Position numbers and translations under genes: made by a program
Shown: piece after piece, positions 39,883 through 46,914 of the stretch
How the letters are laid out: the number at the start of each line of letters is the position of its first letter
Numbering within the stretch: position 1 is the first letter of the stretch
Virus record (IMG/VR): IMGVR_UViG_3300042923_000341
Location: 1 to 46,914 of that record
Reading direction: 5' to 3' (one strand)
Length of the DNA: 46,914 nucleotides
From: a virus
Notes under the pieces: generated by a model
What the model saw: only the letters and a program-made list of their open reading frames with translations
What the model was told of the DNA's origin: nothing
Databases searched by the model: none

Positions 39883-41244
39883 ATCAAATTAAGAGACTAC
39901 CAAATCAAGGGAATCAACGAAATTCGCGCTGAGTTTTCTAAAACTAAGAAGGTTGTTTACGTCCTCCCGTGCGGCGGAGGCAAAACGCTGATCATGTCTT
40001 TCATGTCGAGTGAATCAAGTAAACGCGGTAGGCGGATAATTTTCTTAGTACATAGGCGAGAGTTAATTTATCAAGCCTCCAAAACTCTTACAGAGTACGG
40101 CATACCACACGGCATAAATGGCAACACGCACCACAATATACAGGTCGCCAGCGTTCAGACAGTGGCCCGCAGGTTAGATAAAATCGGAATACCAGACCTA
40201 GTAATTTTAGACGAGTGCCATCATGCTACAGCAGCAACTTGGAAGAAATGCCTTGAATATTGGGCTAATGCTTACGTTGTAGGGCTTACAGCAACACCAG
40301 CGAGATTGGGCGGTCAGGGGTTAGGTGATGTATTTGAGGGTATGGTAATAGGCCCAACGGCGCGAGAATTAATTGAGCTAGGGTATTTAACACCTTATAA
40401 ATACTACGCACCGCCTCAGGTTGCAGATTTTGAAGGTGTAAAAATTAAGATGGGGGATTACGATGGGCAAGAAATCGAGATCAGGGTTAATAAGCCCAAG
40501 GTTATCGGTGATGCAATTTCTCACTATGTTAAATATGCCAGCGGCAGACAGGCCATTGCATATTGTGCCAGTGTCTTACACTCGCAGAATACAGCAGAAG
40601 CCTTTAATGCCCAAGGGATTACCGCGAAGCATATCGACGGCAATACGCCAGCGTCCGAGAGAGACAAAGCAATCGAAGACTTTCGCGCGGGGCGATTAAC
40701 AGTACTATGTAATATGGATTTGATTGGTGAGGGTTTTGATGTTCCGACGATGGAAGTTGTAATTCTACTCAGGCCCACTCAGTCACTAACACTATTCATC
40801 CAGCAGTCAATGAGGGGTATGCGCCCGGATAAAAGTAACCCATTCAAAACCGCGATTATCCTAGACCATGTTGGCAACGTATTCCGCCACGGGTTGCCCG
40901 ACGATCCGCGCGACTGGTGCCTAGATGGCTCAGTTAAGCGCAAGAAGAGCGAATCAGGATCAGTAGGTATAAGAACATGTCTAAGCTGTTATTTATGCCA
41001 CAGCCCCGCGCCAGTGTGTCCGTACTGCGGGTATGAATATAATTTAACCCCGCGACAGTTAGCCGAAGAAGCCGGAGAGCTTAAAGAGTACGATTTGAAA
41101 GTTTTAGAAGAATCGAAGCGTAAAAAGCGAATTTCGCTGAATATGTGCAAGACGATTGCGGATCTGAAGGAGTACGCCAAGGAGAACGGTTATAAACCGG
41201 GATGGGTGTATATGAGGGCGAGATTAAAAAATATTAGGAGCTGA
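39883..41244 (+). CDS. SF2 (DEAD-like) helicase with unusual start (about 453 aa)
   Basis: Motif I PCGGGKT (~27-33), motif II LDECHHA (~108-114), motif III LTATPA, motif VI QSMRGMRPDK, then a zinc-finger-like CLSCYLCHSPAPVCPYCG near 365-382. The helicase fold needs the upstream frame (KLRDYQIKGINEIR), yet no ATG/GTG/TTG precedes it in frame. The ribosome site GAGGTGAT (39873-39880) points to ATC at 39883. Alternatively an indel is present, or ATG 39994 starts a truncated form lacking motif I. Likely a replication or recombination helicase. Confidence 0.85.
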   Translation: MKLRDYQIKGINEIRAEFSKTKKVVYVLPCGGGKTLIMSFMSSESSKRGRRIIFLVHRRELIYQASKTLTEYGIPHGINGNTHHNIQVASVQTVARRLDKIGIPDLVILDECHHATAATWKKCLEYWANAYVVGLTATPARLGGQGLGDVFEGMVIGPTARELIELGYLTPYKYYAPPQVADFEGVKIKMGDYDGQEIEIRVNKPKVIGDAISHYVKYASGRQAIAYCASVLHSQNTAEAFNAQGITAKHIDGNTPASERDKAIEDFRAGRLTVLCNMDLIGEGFDVPTMEVVILLRPTQSLTLFIQQSMRGMRPDKSNPFKTAIILDHVGNVFRHGLPDDPRDWCLDGSVKRKKSESGSVGIRTCLSCYLCHSPAPVCPYCGYEYNLTPRQLAEEAGELKEYDLKVLEESKRKKRISLNMCKTIADLKEYAKENGYKPGWVYMRARLKNIRS

Positions 41245-41248
41245 TAAT

Positions 41249-41761
41249 ATGGCAAACATAGAGGAAGATTTAAAAAAGGTTGTCAACGTCAAGAAGGTTG
41301 TTAAGGCGGTAAAAAATATTGGTCGATTCGCATTATATCGCAGTAGTGAAGATTCTACCCTGTTAATTACAACTAGTTTTATTTTAAACCTAAATGACGA
41401 GCAGGCATGGGAAATACAATGCGCTCTTTTAGTAAAAACACTAGGCAAATGGTACGGGGTAGTCAAGGGTGAACCAGTTGAGGAAAGGCCAGTAAAACAG
41501 GAAGAAATTGATTTGTATTTCAAATCTGTCAACGATACAGAGTTAAACATTATAGGGTTTACAGGCTTGTATTTGGGAAATGTCGCGTTATATGCCGAGG
41601 ATGGCGGTTATGTTGGAATTGATCGTTCTTATGTTGAAATGGTTGGAAGCCCTGCAATCAGAAAAACAGCACGCAAAGATATTGCAATTGCATCTGAATT
41701 TCATGTTATTTCACCAATGAAGTTCAAGGATAATGATTATTTAAGACCGTTGTTGTTTTAG
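41249..41761 (+). CDS. Hypothetical phage protein (170 aa)
   Basis: ATG 41249 follows TATTAGGAGCTGATA. Mixed alpha/beta protein with a strand-rich middle (FALYRSSEDSTLLITTSFIL) and acidic segments. I recall no family name. Lies between the helicase and YopX genes in the replication block. Confidence 0.65.
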   Translation: MANIEEDLKKVVNVKKVVKAVKNIGRFALYRSSEDSTLLITTSFILNLNDEQAWEIQCALLVKTLGKWYGVVKGEPVEERPVKQEEIDLYFKSVNDTELNIIGFTGLYLGNVALYAEDGGYVGIDRSYVEMVGSPAIRKTARKDIAIASEFHVISPMKFKDNDYLRPLLF

Positions 41762-41773
41762 GAGGGGATTAAT

Positions 41774-42166
41774 TTGAGGGAAATAAAATTCCGTGGCAAG
41801 CGGTTAGACAATGGTCAATGGGTTTATGGTTATCTGCACATGGAAGAACGCGATGGAGAATATCCCACAATTGTAGAAGGTGGAGGATTTTCTAAACATC
41901 TTGGAGTTTGGTTAGTACCGGTAATACAAGTTATTGACGAATTAATAGTAGATTCTTATGAAGTTGACCCTGCCACAGTCGGTCAATACACAGGTATTAA
42001 TAATATTTATGAACATGATTGCCTTGAAGCTTATTGGCCCGATGGTAAATTAAGAGAATCTACAGTTGTTCGATGGATGGAGAATGGGCAATGGAACATA
42101 TCACGGGAAAGGGTTGAAAGCCGTGGGCATCGCATTGTCGGTAATATTCATGAGGTGAAGTCATGA
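41774..42166 (+). CDS. YopX family protein (130 aa)
   Basis: The start REIKFRGKRLDNGQWVYGYL and the block VGQYTGINNIYEHDCLEAYW ... IVGNIHEV are the YopX signature, a small beta-rich protein found in many Firmicutes phages (first named in SPbeta). Function unknown. TTG 41774 follows TAGGAGGGGATTAA. Overlaps the next gene by 4 bases. Confidence 0.93.
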   Translation: MREIKFRGKRLDNGQWVYGYLHMEERDGEYPTIVEGGGFSKHLGVWLVPVIQVIDELIVDSYEVDPATVGQYTGINNIYEHDCLEAYWPDGKLRESTVVRWMENGQWNISRERVESRGHRIVGNIHEVKS

Positions 42167-42546
42167 AAGAACAATCAATTCAAAACGAAATCCTCATAGC
42201 AATGGGACAAGCCGGGGCCTACGGGCTCCGGGTTAACTCAGGACAGTTTTGGGGCGGGGAAATGCTCTCACATGACGGTAAAATGCTGCTACTTAAAAAC
42301 CCAACTAAAATACTGGGGGCTCCTGCAGGAACATCTGACATAGTCGGCTGCAAGACCGTAATAATAACCCCTCAGATGGTTGGTAAAACGATTGGTCAGT
42401 TTGTTTGCCTAGAGGTTAAGAAGCCAAGCGAAAAAGCCAAGAAACATCAAGACAATTTTCTTGCGGTGATGCGGTCACGGGGAGCGATTACGGGAGTGGC
42501 GCGGAGCCCTGAGGATGCAATACATATATTGGGGGTGCAGTTGTGA
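42163..42546 (+). CDS. VRR-NUC domain nuclease (127 aa)
   Basis: PD-(D/E)xK-type VRR-NUC module: SIQNEILIAMG start, GTSDIVG (catalytic Asp) and FVCLEVKKPSEKAKKHQ (E-x-K), then a terminal A-I-x-x-L segment. Structure-specific or Holliday junction-type nuclease likely acting in phage recombination or replication. ATG 42163 overlaps the YopX stop; stop overlaps the methyltransferase GTG. Confidence 0.92.
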   Translation: MKEQSIQNEILIAMGQAGAYGLRVNSGQFWGGEMLSHDGKMLLLKNPTKILGAPAGTSDIVGCKTVIITPQMVGKTIGQFVCLEVKKPSEKAKKHQDNFLAVMRSRGAITGVARSPEDAIHILGVQL

Positions 42547-43997
42547 AATTAGGCAGCTTATTTGATGGCATAGGTGGTTGGCCTCTTGCAGGATTACGAC
42601 ACGGAATTAAACCTGTTTGGGCCAGTGAAATAGAAAAATTTCCAATAGAGGTAACGGAAAAACATTTCCCCGATATGAAGCACTTAGGAGATTTAACGAA
42701 AATAAATGGCGCAGAGATCGATCCTGTAGATGTAATAACATTCGGTAGCCCATGCCAAGATTTATCAGTAGCAGGAAAACGTGCAGGCTTAGAAGGTTCA
42801 AGGTCGGGCTTATTCATGGAAGCGGTAAGAATTATAAGAGAAATGAGGGATTCAACAGATGGCAAATATCCAAGGTTCGCTATATGGGAAAACGTGCCAG
42901 GTGCATTTTCCAGCAATAAAGGTGATGACTTTAGAGCCGTGCTTGAAGAAATCGCAGAGGCCAAAATTCCAATGCCTCAAAGTGGCAAGTGGGCGCCATC
43001 CGGAATGGTCGGAGGCAACGGAGTTGAAATCGCTTGGAGGGTCTTGGATGCCCAATATTGGGGAGTCCCCCAGCGTAGGAAGAGAATCTTTCTTGTCGCA
43101 GATTTTGGAGGATGTTGTGCCGGAGAAATATTATTTAAGCCAGAAAGCGTGTCAAGGGATATTGAGACGTGCGGAGGCGAGGGGGAAGGAGTTGCCAGAG
43201 GTGCTGAGGTTGGCGTTAGAAGCATAATCCTGTTTGAGCCAAGAAGCCAAGACGGAGTTTTGCGGATCCACGATAATGTCTGCCCAACTCTTAACACAGC
43301 GCAGGGGGGGCAACGACAGCCTTGCATAGCGTATAGCATTGCAGGCAACGTCATTGATCGTAAGATTGAAAACGGCGGAAATGGTAAAGGCGTTAATGAG
43401 GAAGTTAGTTTTACACTTAATACTATTGATCGATATGCGGTGGCTTATTCATTTGATTCATTATCGTCAAATAGTATGAAATCTAAAAATCCACATAGTG
43501 GCTGCAGAGAGGTTGAAGTTGCGAAATGTATTGATACGACATATCCATGTCCGAGTAAAAATCAAGGCGGCATAGCTATTGTCGGTTATACGCCAACATC
43601 ATTTGCCCAATACCAAGAAGGTGTTGGAACACTGAAAGCTAGTGGCGGTGATTGCGGTCATGGTAGCGAAACAATCATTACCTCAGTTAATTGTGTAGAA
43701 AAACCATTTTTAGCAAGTGGTAAACCAGCGGTAGATTGCTTAATGGCCAATTGCGGTACTAAACAATGGTTAGGAAATCAAGAAGCGTTTTCTGGCGATT
43801 ACCATATTATCAATAATTATAAAGTCCGCCGCCTAACCCCCACAGAGTGCGAACGCCTCCAAGGGCTGCCAGATGGATACACTGCTGGCGGATCAGACAC
43901 TCAACGATATAAAGCCTTAGGAAACGGAATGGCGCAACCTTGCCCTGATTATGTGATGGAGGGGATTGCAAATATATTATGCTCAGACAGGGAGTAA
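42543..43997 (+). CDS. DNA C5-cytosine methyltransferase with enlarged variable region (484 aa)
   Basis: Motif I SLFDGIGG (~4-11), catalytic PCQ in GSPCQDLS (~68-75), ENVPG (~116-120), VPQRRKRIFLVA (~174-185), C-terminal LTPTECERLQGLPDGYT and ALGNGM. Between ~190 and ~420 there is a long variable (target recognition) region with repeated short blocks CPTLNTAQGG, SFTLNTID, VGTLKASGGD, DCLMANCGT, longer than in single-specificity enzymes. Could recognise more than one target as in some Bacillus phage enzymes. No restriction partner nearby. GTG 42543. Confidence 0.93.
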   Translation: MKLGSLFDGIGGWPLAGLRHGIKPVWASEIEKFPIEVTEKHFPDMKHLGDLTKINGAEIDPVDVITFGSPCQDLSVAGKRAGLEGSRSGLFMEAVRIIREMRDSTDGKYPRFAIWENVPGAFSSNKGDDFRAVLEEIAEAKIPMPQSGKWAPSGMVGGNGVEIAWRVLDAQYWGVPQRRKRIFLVADFGGCCAGEILFKPESVSRDIETCGGEGEGVARGAEVGVRSIILFEPRSQDGVLRIHDNVCPTLNTAQGGQRQPCIAYSIAGNVIDRKIENGGNGKGVNEEVSFTLNTIDRYAVAYSFDSLSSNSMKSKNPHSGCREVEVAKCIDTTYPCPSKNQGGIAIVGYTPTSFAQYQEGVGTLKASGGDCGHGSETIITSVNCVEKPFLASGKPAVDCLMANCGTKQWLGNQEAFSGDYHIINNYKVRRLTPTECERLQGLPDGYTAGGSDTQRYKALGNGMAQPCPDYVMEGIANILCSDRE

Positions 43998-44000
43998 ACG

Positions 44001-46445
44001 ATGGACACAATACAATTTCTAACAGAATTATACGGCTCCTGCGAATCGGGGTGGCTGACGTTATGGACCAAACAAGATAAGCGTACCGCATGGATTAACG
44101 TTACAAATCACCAGTTGATAGCTGACACCGCCGATTCGGTAGAGCAAGATATATATTTCGGAGTCGGCATATCAAGCCAGCGTAAGCCAGAAGGTAGGTT
44201 ATCCGCTGACGATGTGACCGCGATTCCTGGCCTTTGGATAGATATTGACATTGCAGGGGTTGAACATAAACAAAATAATCTCCCTGCAAGGCTATCTGAA
44301 GCTACTGAATTTATGAACAGCCTACCATTCGAACCAACTATAATAGTCGATTCAGGGCATGGGCTCCATGCGTACTGGCTATTCCGTGAAATATGGGAGT
44401 TTGATACACCAGAGGAACGGAACCAGGGTAAGGGGTTGTTAAAAGGTTTCCAGGACTTCATTCGCTCCCGCGCTACGGCTAGAGGCTGGAAACTAGATGC
44501 GACACACGATTTATCACGGGTGCTTAGATTACCTGGTACAACGAATTACAAAACTGATCCTGTGCCTGTTACCGTAATTTCTCACAACGATAATAGATTT
44601 AATCCATCGGACTTCGAACAATATGCGGCAGCAATAGCAACGGTAGAAAAACGCGATAAGTTCAAACGAAACCCCAGTGATGGGCCAGCGGCCGAAGTTA
44701 TTAATAATTGCAAATTTATGCAAGTGTGTCGTGACCACGCACATGAATTATCAGAGCCGCAGTGGGTAGCCATGCTGAGTAATATTTCCCGGTGTTCAGA
44801 TGGTCCAGAAGTTTGTCACGAACTAAGCAGGCCATATGCTGGATATTCTGAGCAGGAAACGGCAGATAAGATATTTCACGTACTGAACAACATGAATCCA
44901 CAGACTTGCCAGTATATCAGGGAGTCGCTACAGTTCCCTATGTGTCCCGAAGGTGGCTGCGGGGTGAAATCTCCTTGCGGTTGGGCGTTGGCAAAGTCCA
45001 AGAAACTAACGGTCGAGGAAACCCTAGACAAACCTGTACCAGATGGATTTTTCGACGTTGATACTGATGCCACAGGGATAGACAAGTTTACTGACTTGGG
45101 TAATGCGGAGCGATTCGCAAAGATGTTTAAAGGCCAATTGCAATATTGCAAGCAGATGGGCAAATGGTTGATATGGAACGGATCCCGATGGGAAAGAGAT
45201 AATTCAGATCAGGTTATGACCTACGCTAAGAAGTGCATTCGCAGTATGTACGTGTATGCTGCAGGGGTTGACGATCCGATTTTCCGTAAAGCCATATTAA
45301 AACATGCTAATTCCTCCGAATCGCTGAAATCTATTAAGTCGATGATTACCATAGCTCAGTCAGAATTGCCCGTTGCGTTGCATGACTTAGATGCAGATCA
45401 GTGGATTTTAAACTGCACTAACGGGATTGTTAATTTAAAAACTGGTGAGTTAATGCCTCACGATCCAGCGAAGAATTGTACAAAAATGTCCCCTGCAACA
45501 TTCTCACAAGACGCAGAATGTCCCGTGTTTGAAAGCTTCATACATAGCACATTCGACGGCAACGAAAATATTATTAAGTTTATGCAACGGCTTCTAGGAT
45601 ATTGCACTACAGGGGAAACCCGTGAACAGCAGTTTGCGATTGCGTTCGGATCAGGAAGAAATGGTAAGGGTACATTGTTAAATTTAGTCTTAGACATTAT
45701 GGGAGATTACGCACAGACCACGCCCACCGATACGCTGTATCGAAAGAAAAATGAAGGTGTGAGTAATGACATTGCCCGTCTCATGGGAGCCCGTTTTGTA
45801 CTTGCCAGCGAGGGCGAGGAAGGTAAACGATTTGACGAACCACTGATTAAAAAAATGACCGGGCAGGACAGAATGGCTGCTAGGTTTTTACACCAAGAAT
45901 TTTTCGAGTTTATGCCACAGTTTAAATTAATGCTAATGACCAACGACAAGCCAATTGCAAGGGGTGACGATGCGGCGTTATGGTCCAGGATACAGTTGAT
46001 ACCTTTTACTAAGAAATTCGAAGGTAGCAAGAAAGATGATACCCTAAAAGATAAGCTCAGAACCCCTGCAGAAATGTCTGGTATATTGAGTTGGTTGATT
46101 GCTGGCTGCTTAGAATGGCAACGTGCAGGGCTTAACCCGCCCGAGGAAGTTATACAAGCTACAGCCGAATACAGGAACGAATCGGACAAGTTCCAGACTT
46201 GGATTGATGAATGTTGCGTTGTTGAAGAATATGCGGTTAGTTCCTCATACGATTTATATAAGAGTTTTCAATCCTGGTCACTGTCAAACGGCGATAAGCA
46301 CATTGTAACCAGTATCGTATTTGGTAAGCAGCTTACGAAAAAAGGCTTCGAGGGCTTCAGAGGCACTGGCGGAGCAAGAAAGTTTAAGGGTATTGGACTG
46401 CTGGCGGAACACGCGGAAGAAGTAGCAAAAGAGAGCCCATATTAA
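44001..46445 (+). CDS. Primase-helicase: AEP-type primase domain plus D5/SF3 helicase (814 aa)
   Basis: N-terminal archaeo-eukaryotic-type primase or primase-polymerase region (~1-210): acidic catalytic LWIDIDIAG (~73-81), SGHGLHAYWLF (~113-123) and RVLRLPGTTNYK. Middle zinc-cysteine cluster CPEGGCGVKSPC (~307-318). C-terminal D5_N plus SF3 helicase (~430-760): Walker A GSGRNGKGT, LASEGEEGKRFDEP, and motif C LMLMTNDKP. Acts as replicative primase/helicase; no DNA polymerase is encoded. Adjacent to the iteron region. ATG 44001. Confidence 0.93.
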   Translation: MDTIQFLTELYGSCESGWLTLWTKQDKRTAWINVTNHQLIADTADSVEQDIYFGVGISSQRKPEGRLSADDVTAIPGLWIDIDIAGVEHKQNNLPARLSEATEFMNSLPFEPTIIVDSGHGLHAYWLFREIWEFDTPEERNQGKGLLKGFQDFIRSRATARGWKLDATHDLSRVLRLPGTTNYKTDPVPVTVISHNDNRFNPSDFEQYAAAIATVEKRDKFKRNPSDGPAAEVINNCKFMQVCRDHAHELSEPQWVAMLSNISRCSDGPEVCHELSRPYAGYSEQETADKIFHVLNNMNPQTCQYIRESLQFPMCPEGGCGVKSPCGWALAKSKKLTVEETLDKPVPDGFFDVDTDATGIDKFTDLGNAERFAKMFKGQLQYCKQMGKWLIWNGSRWERDNSDQVMTYAKKCIRSMYVYAAGVDDPIFRKAILKHANSSESLKSIKSMITIAQSELPVALHDLDADQWILNCTNGIVNLKTGELMPHDPAKNCTKMSPATFSQDAECPVFESFIHSTFDGNENIIKFMQRLLGYCTTGETREQQFAIAFGSGRNGKGTLLNLVLDIMGDYAQTTPTDTLYRKKNEGVSNDIARLMGARFVLASEGEEGKRFDEPLIKKMTGQDRMAARFLHQEFFEFMPQFKLMLMTNDKPIARGDDAALWSRIQLIPFTKKFEGSKKDDTLKDKLRTPAEMSGILSWLIAGCLEWQRAGLNPPEEVIQATAEYRNESDKFQTWIDECCVVEEYAVSSSYDLYKSFQSWSLSNGDKHIVTSIVFGKQLTKKGFEGFRGTGGARKFKGIGLLAEHAEEVAKESPY

Positions 46446-46670
46446 ACATAATATACCGTGAAACATTTCACAAGTGACAGGAGTGACACTAGTGACGGAA
46501 AAAACTTGTTTTACTATATAACTGTATTTACGTAAGGGATTATATTATTTACTGTCACTCCTGTCACTAAAAATAGAAATAAGTACTATAAGGTCACTAA
46601 CGGCGCGGGTTTGAGGGTAGTGACAGATAAAATTATTTTAATCGCATCTGTCACTAATTTCAGGGAAGGA
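46446..46670. other. Candidate replication origin: AGTGACA iterons with AT-rich core
   Basis: Eight AGTGACA-like heptamers in 180 bp. Forward copies begin at 46473, 46482, 46491 (9-bp steps) and 46619. Reverse copies (TGTCACT) begin at 46553, 46562 (9-bp step), 46592 and 46649. The forward and reverse groups enclose a very AT-rich stretch (~46500-46550). Iterons plus AT-rich core beside the primase-helicase gene is a typical phage or plasmid origin. No gene is needed here, though a frame entering the next gene is open. Confidence 0.65.
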
Positions 46671-46914
46671 GTGGTAGTAATTAACATTTTTGACTCCGAT
46701 TTATTACAAGGGACAGAATACCACGACGATTTAGGCGGCTATGACTCAAATTTATGGATTGAATTATTTATTAGTGCCGATAAAATAAATCCAGATTTAG
46801 CGCAAAGATTAATGTATCTCAGAAATGTAGGTTGCAGATTAAATCCCAGTGAGAAATTTGGTTATACGATTATACCAATTGAAGATTATTGGGAGCAGTC
46901 GGGGGTTGAGTATG
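46671..46914 (+). CDS. 5' part of the ~107-110 aa hypothetical protein crossing the contig join
   Basis: The frame is continuous with 1-216. Start choice: GTG at 46671 sits directly on the ribosome site GGGAAGGAG (46663-46672). Position-wise the better spaced codon is ATT at 46680, and GTG 46620 lies inside an iteron with no good site. The visible N-terminal part reads NIFDSDLLQGTEYHDDLGGY then DSNLWIELFISADKINPDLA. Acidic; function unknown. Confidence 0.7.
   Translation, partial: MVVINIFDSDLLQGTEYHDDLGGYDSNLWIELFISADKINPDLAQRLMYLRNVGCRLNPSEKFGYTIIPIEDYWEQSGVEY
46788..46914. repeat. Terminal direct repeat, right copy
   Basis: Exact copy of bases 1-127. It marks where the circular sequence was opened. 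Real genome length is therefore about 46,787 bp. Confidence 0.95.

Noticed and set aside
42488-42964. Reverse-strand 158-codon frame over the methyltransferase start
   Set aside because: Antisense shadow of the VRR-NUC and methyltransferase genes, with no ribosome site.
1-46914. CRISPR arrays
   Set aside because: No regularly spaced ~30-base repeats were seen; the iterons at 46473-46655 are 7-mers with no spacers of CRISPR size.

Overview
The window is one complete temperate siphophage (prophage-type) genome, assembled as a circle. The first 127 bases recur exactly as the last 127 (46788-46914), and a gene reads across that join, so the unit is about 46,787 bp. DNA is AT-rich, ribosome binding sites are strong AGGAGG types, and genes are packed with ATGA-type overlaps. 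The early, regulatory and capsid genes are of Firmicutes-phage type (YopX, DUF1351, DUF551, YqaS-like terminase, Firmicutes LexA box, HK97 capsid). The tail tip is of the kind seen in phages and gene transfer agents of Gram-negative bacteria (DUF2460, DUF2163, NlpC/P60, gpJ-like), and the lysis cassette ends in a membrane-anchored periplasmic protein. Together these suggest a diderm Firmicute host (Negativicutes, for example Sporomusaceae/Pelosinus-like). This host call is an inference.

Layout. (1) 46671-3462 across the join: small early/middle genes, a SprT-like metallopeptidase, an N6-adenine methyltransferase, and at the end an ArpU-like regulator. (2) 3451-3580: a late control region with three ATGGCA repeats at 11-bp steps, a sigma-A promoter and an intrinsic terminator. 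(3) 3597-15449: an HNH homing endonuclease, a membrane protein, packaging genes (two different small terminases, an HNH/kinase fusion, large terminase), portal, protease, capsid, connectors and tail tube, with a GIY-YIG endonuclease inserted. (4) 15498-26881: tail chaperones made by -1 frameshifting, tape measure, tip complex, receptor-binding fibre and fibre assembly protein. (5) 26918-28553: holin, amidase and a spanin-like protein. (6) 28629-31811: accessory region with a reverse-strand exported protein and a cassette of HTH, ribbon-helix-helix, small protein, FtsK/SpoIIIE ATPase, replication-relaxation protein and VirB2-like membrane protein. (7) 31984-33356: attP inside the 3' half of a tRNA-Val(GAC), flanked by repeated arm-type sites, and a reverse-strand integrase. 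(8) 33445-35415: lysogeny control with an RHH protein, HTH proteins, a LexA-boxed 43-aa gene, a CI-type repressor, a divergent operator region, and Cro-like and excisionase-like genes. (9) 35509-37621: many tiny early genes. (10) 37563-46445: DUF1351, Sak4-like ATPase, SSB-like DUF669, SF2 helicase, YopX, VRR-NUC, C5-cytosine methyltransferase and a primase-helicase. (11) 46446-46670: an iteron-like region, probably the replication origin.

How it works together. Integrase recombines attP with a host tRNA-Val. The CI-type repressor holds the rightward early promoter at 34802-34830. DNA damage probably relieves LexA repression of the 43-aa gene next to the repressor and favours induction. Early transcription makes the recombination and replication proteins acting at the iteron region, then the ArpU-like protein switches on the late promoter. 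I saw no CRISPR array, no complete tRNA gene and no antibiotic-resistance or toxin gene that I could recognise.
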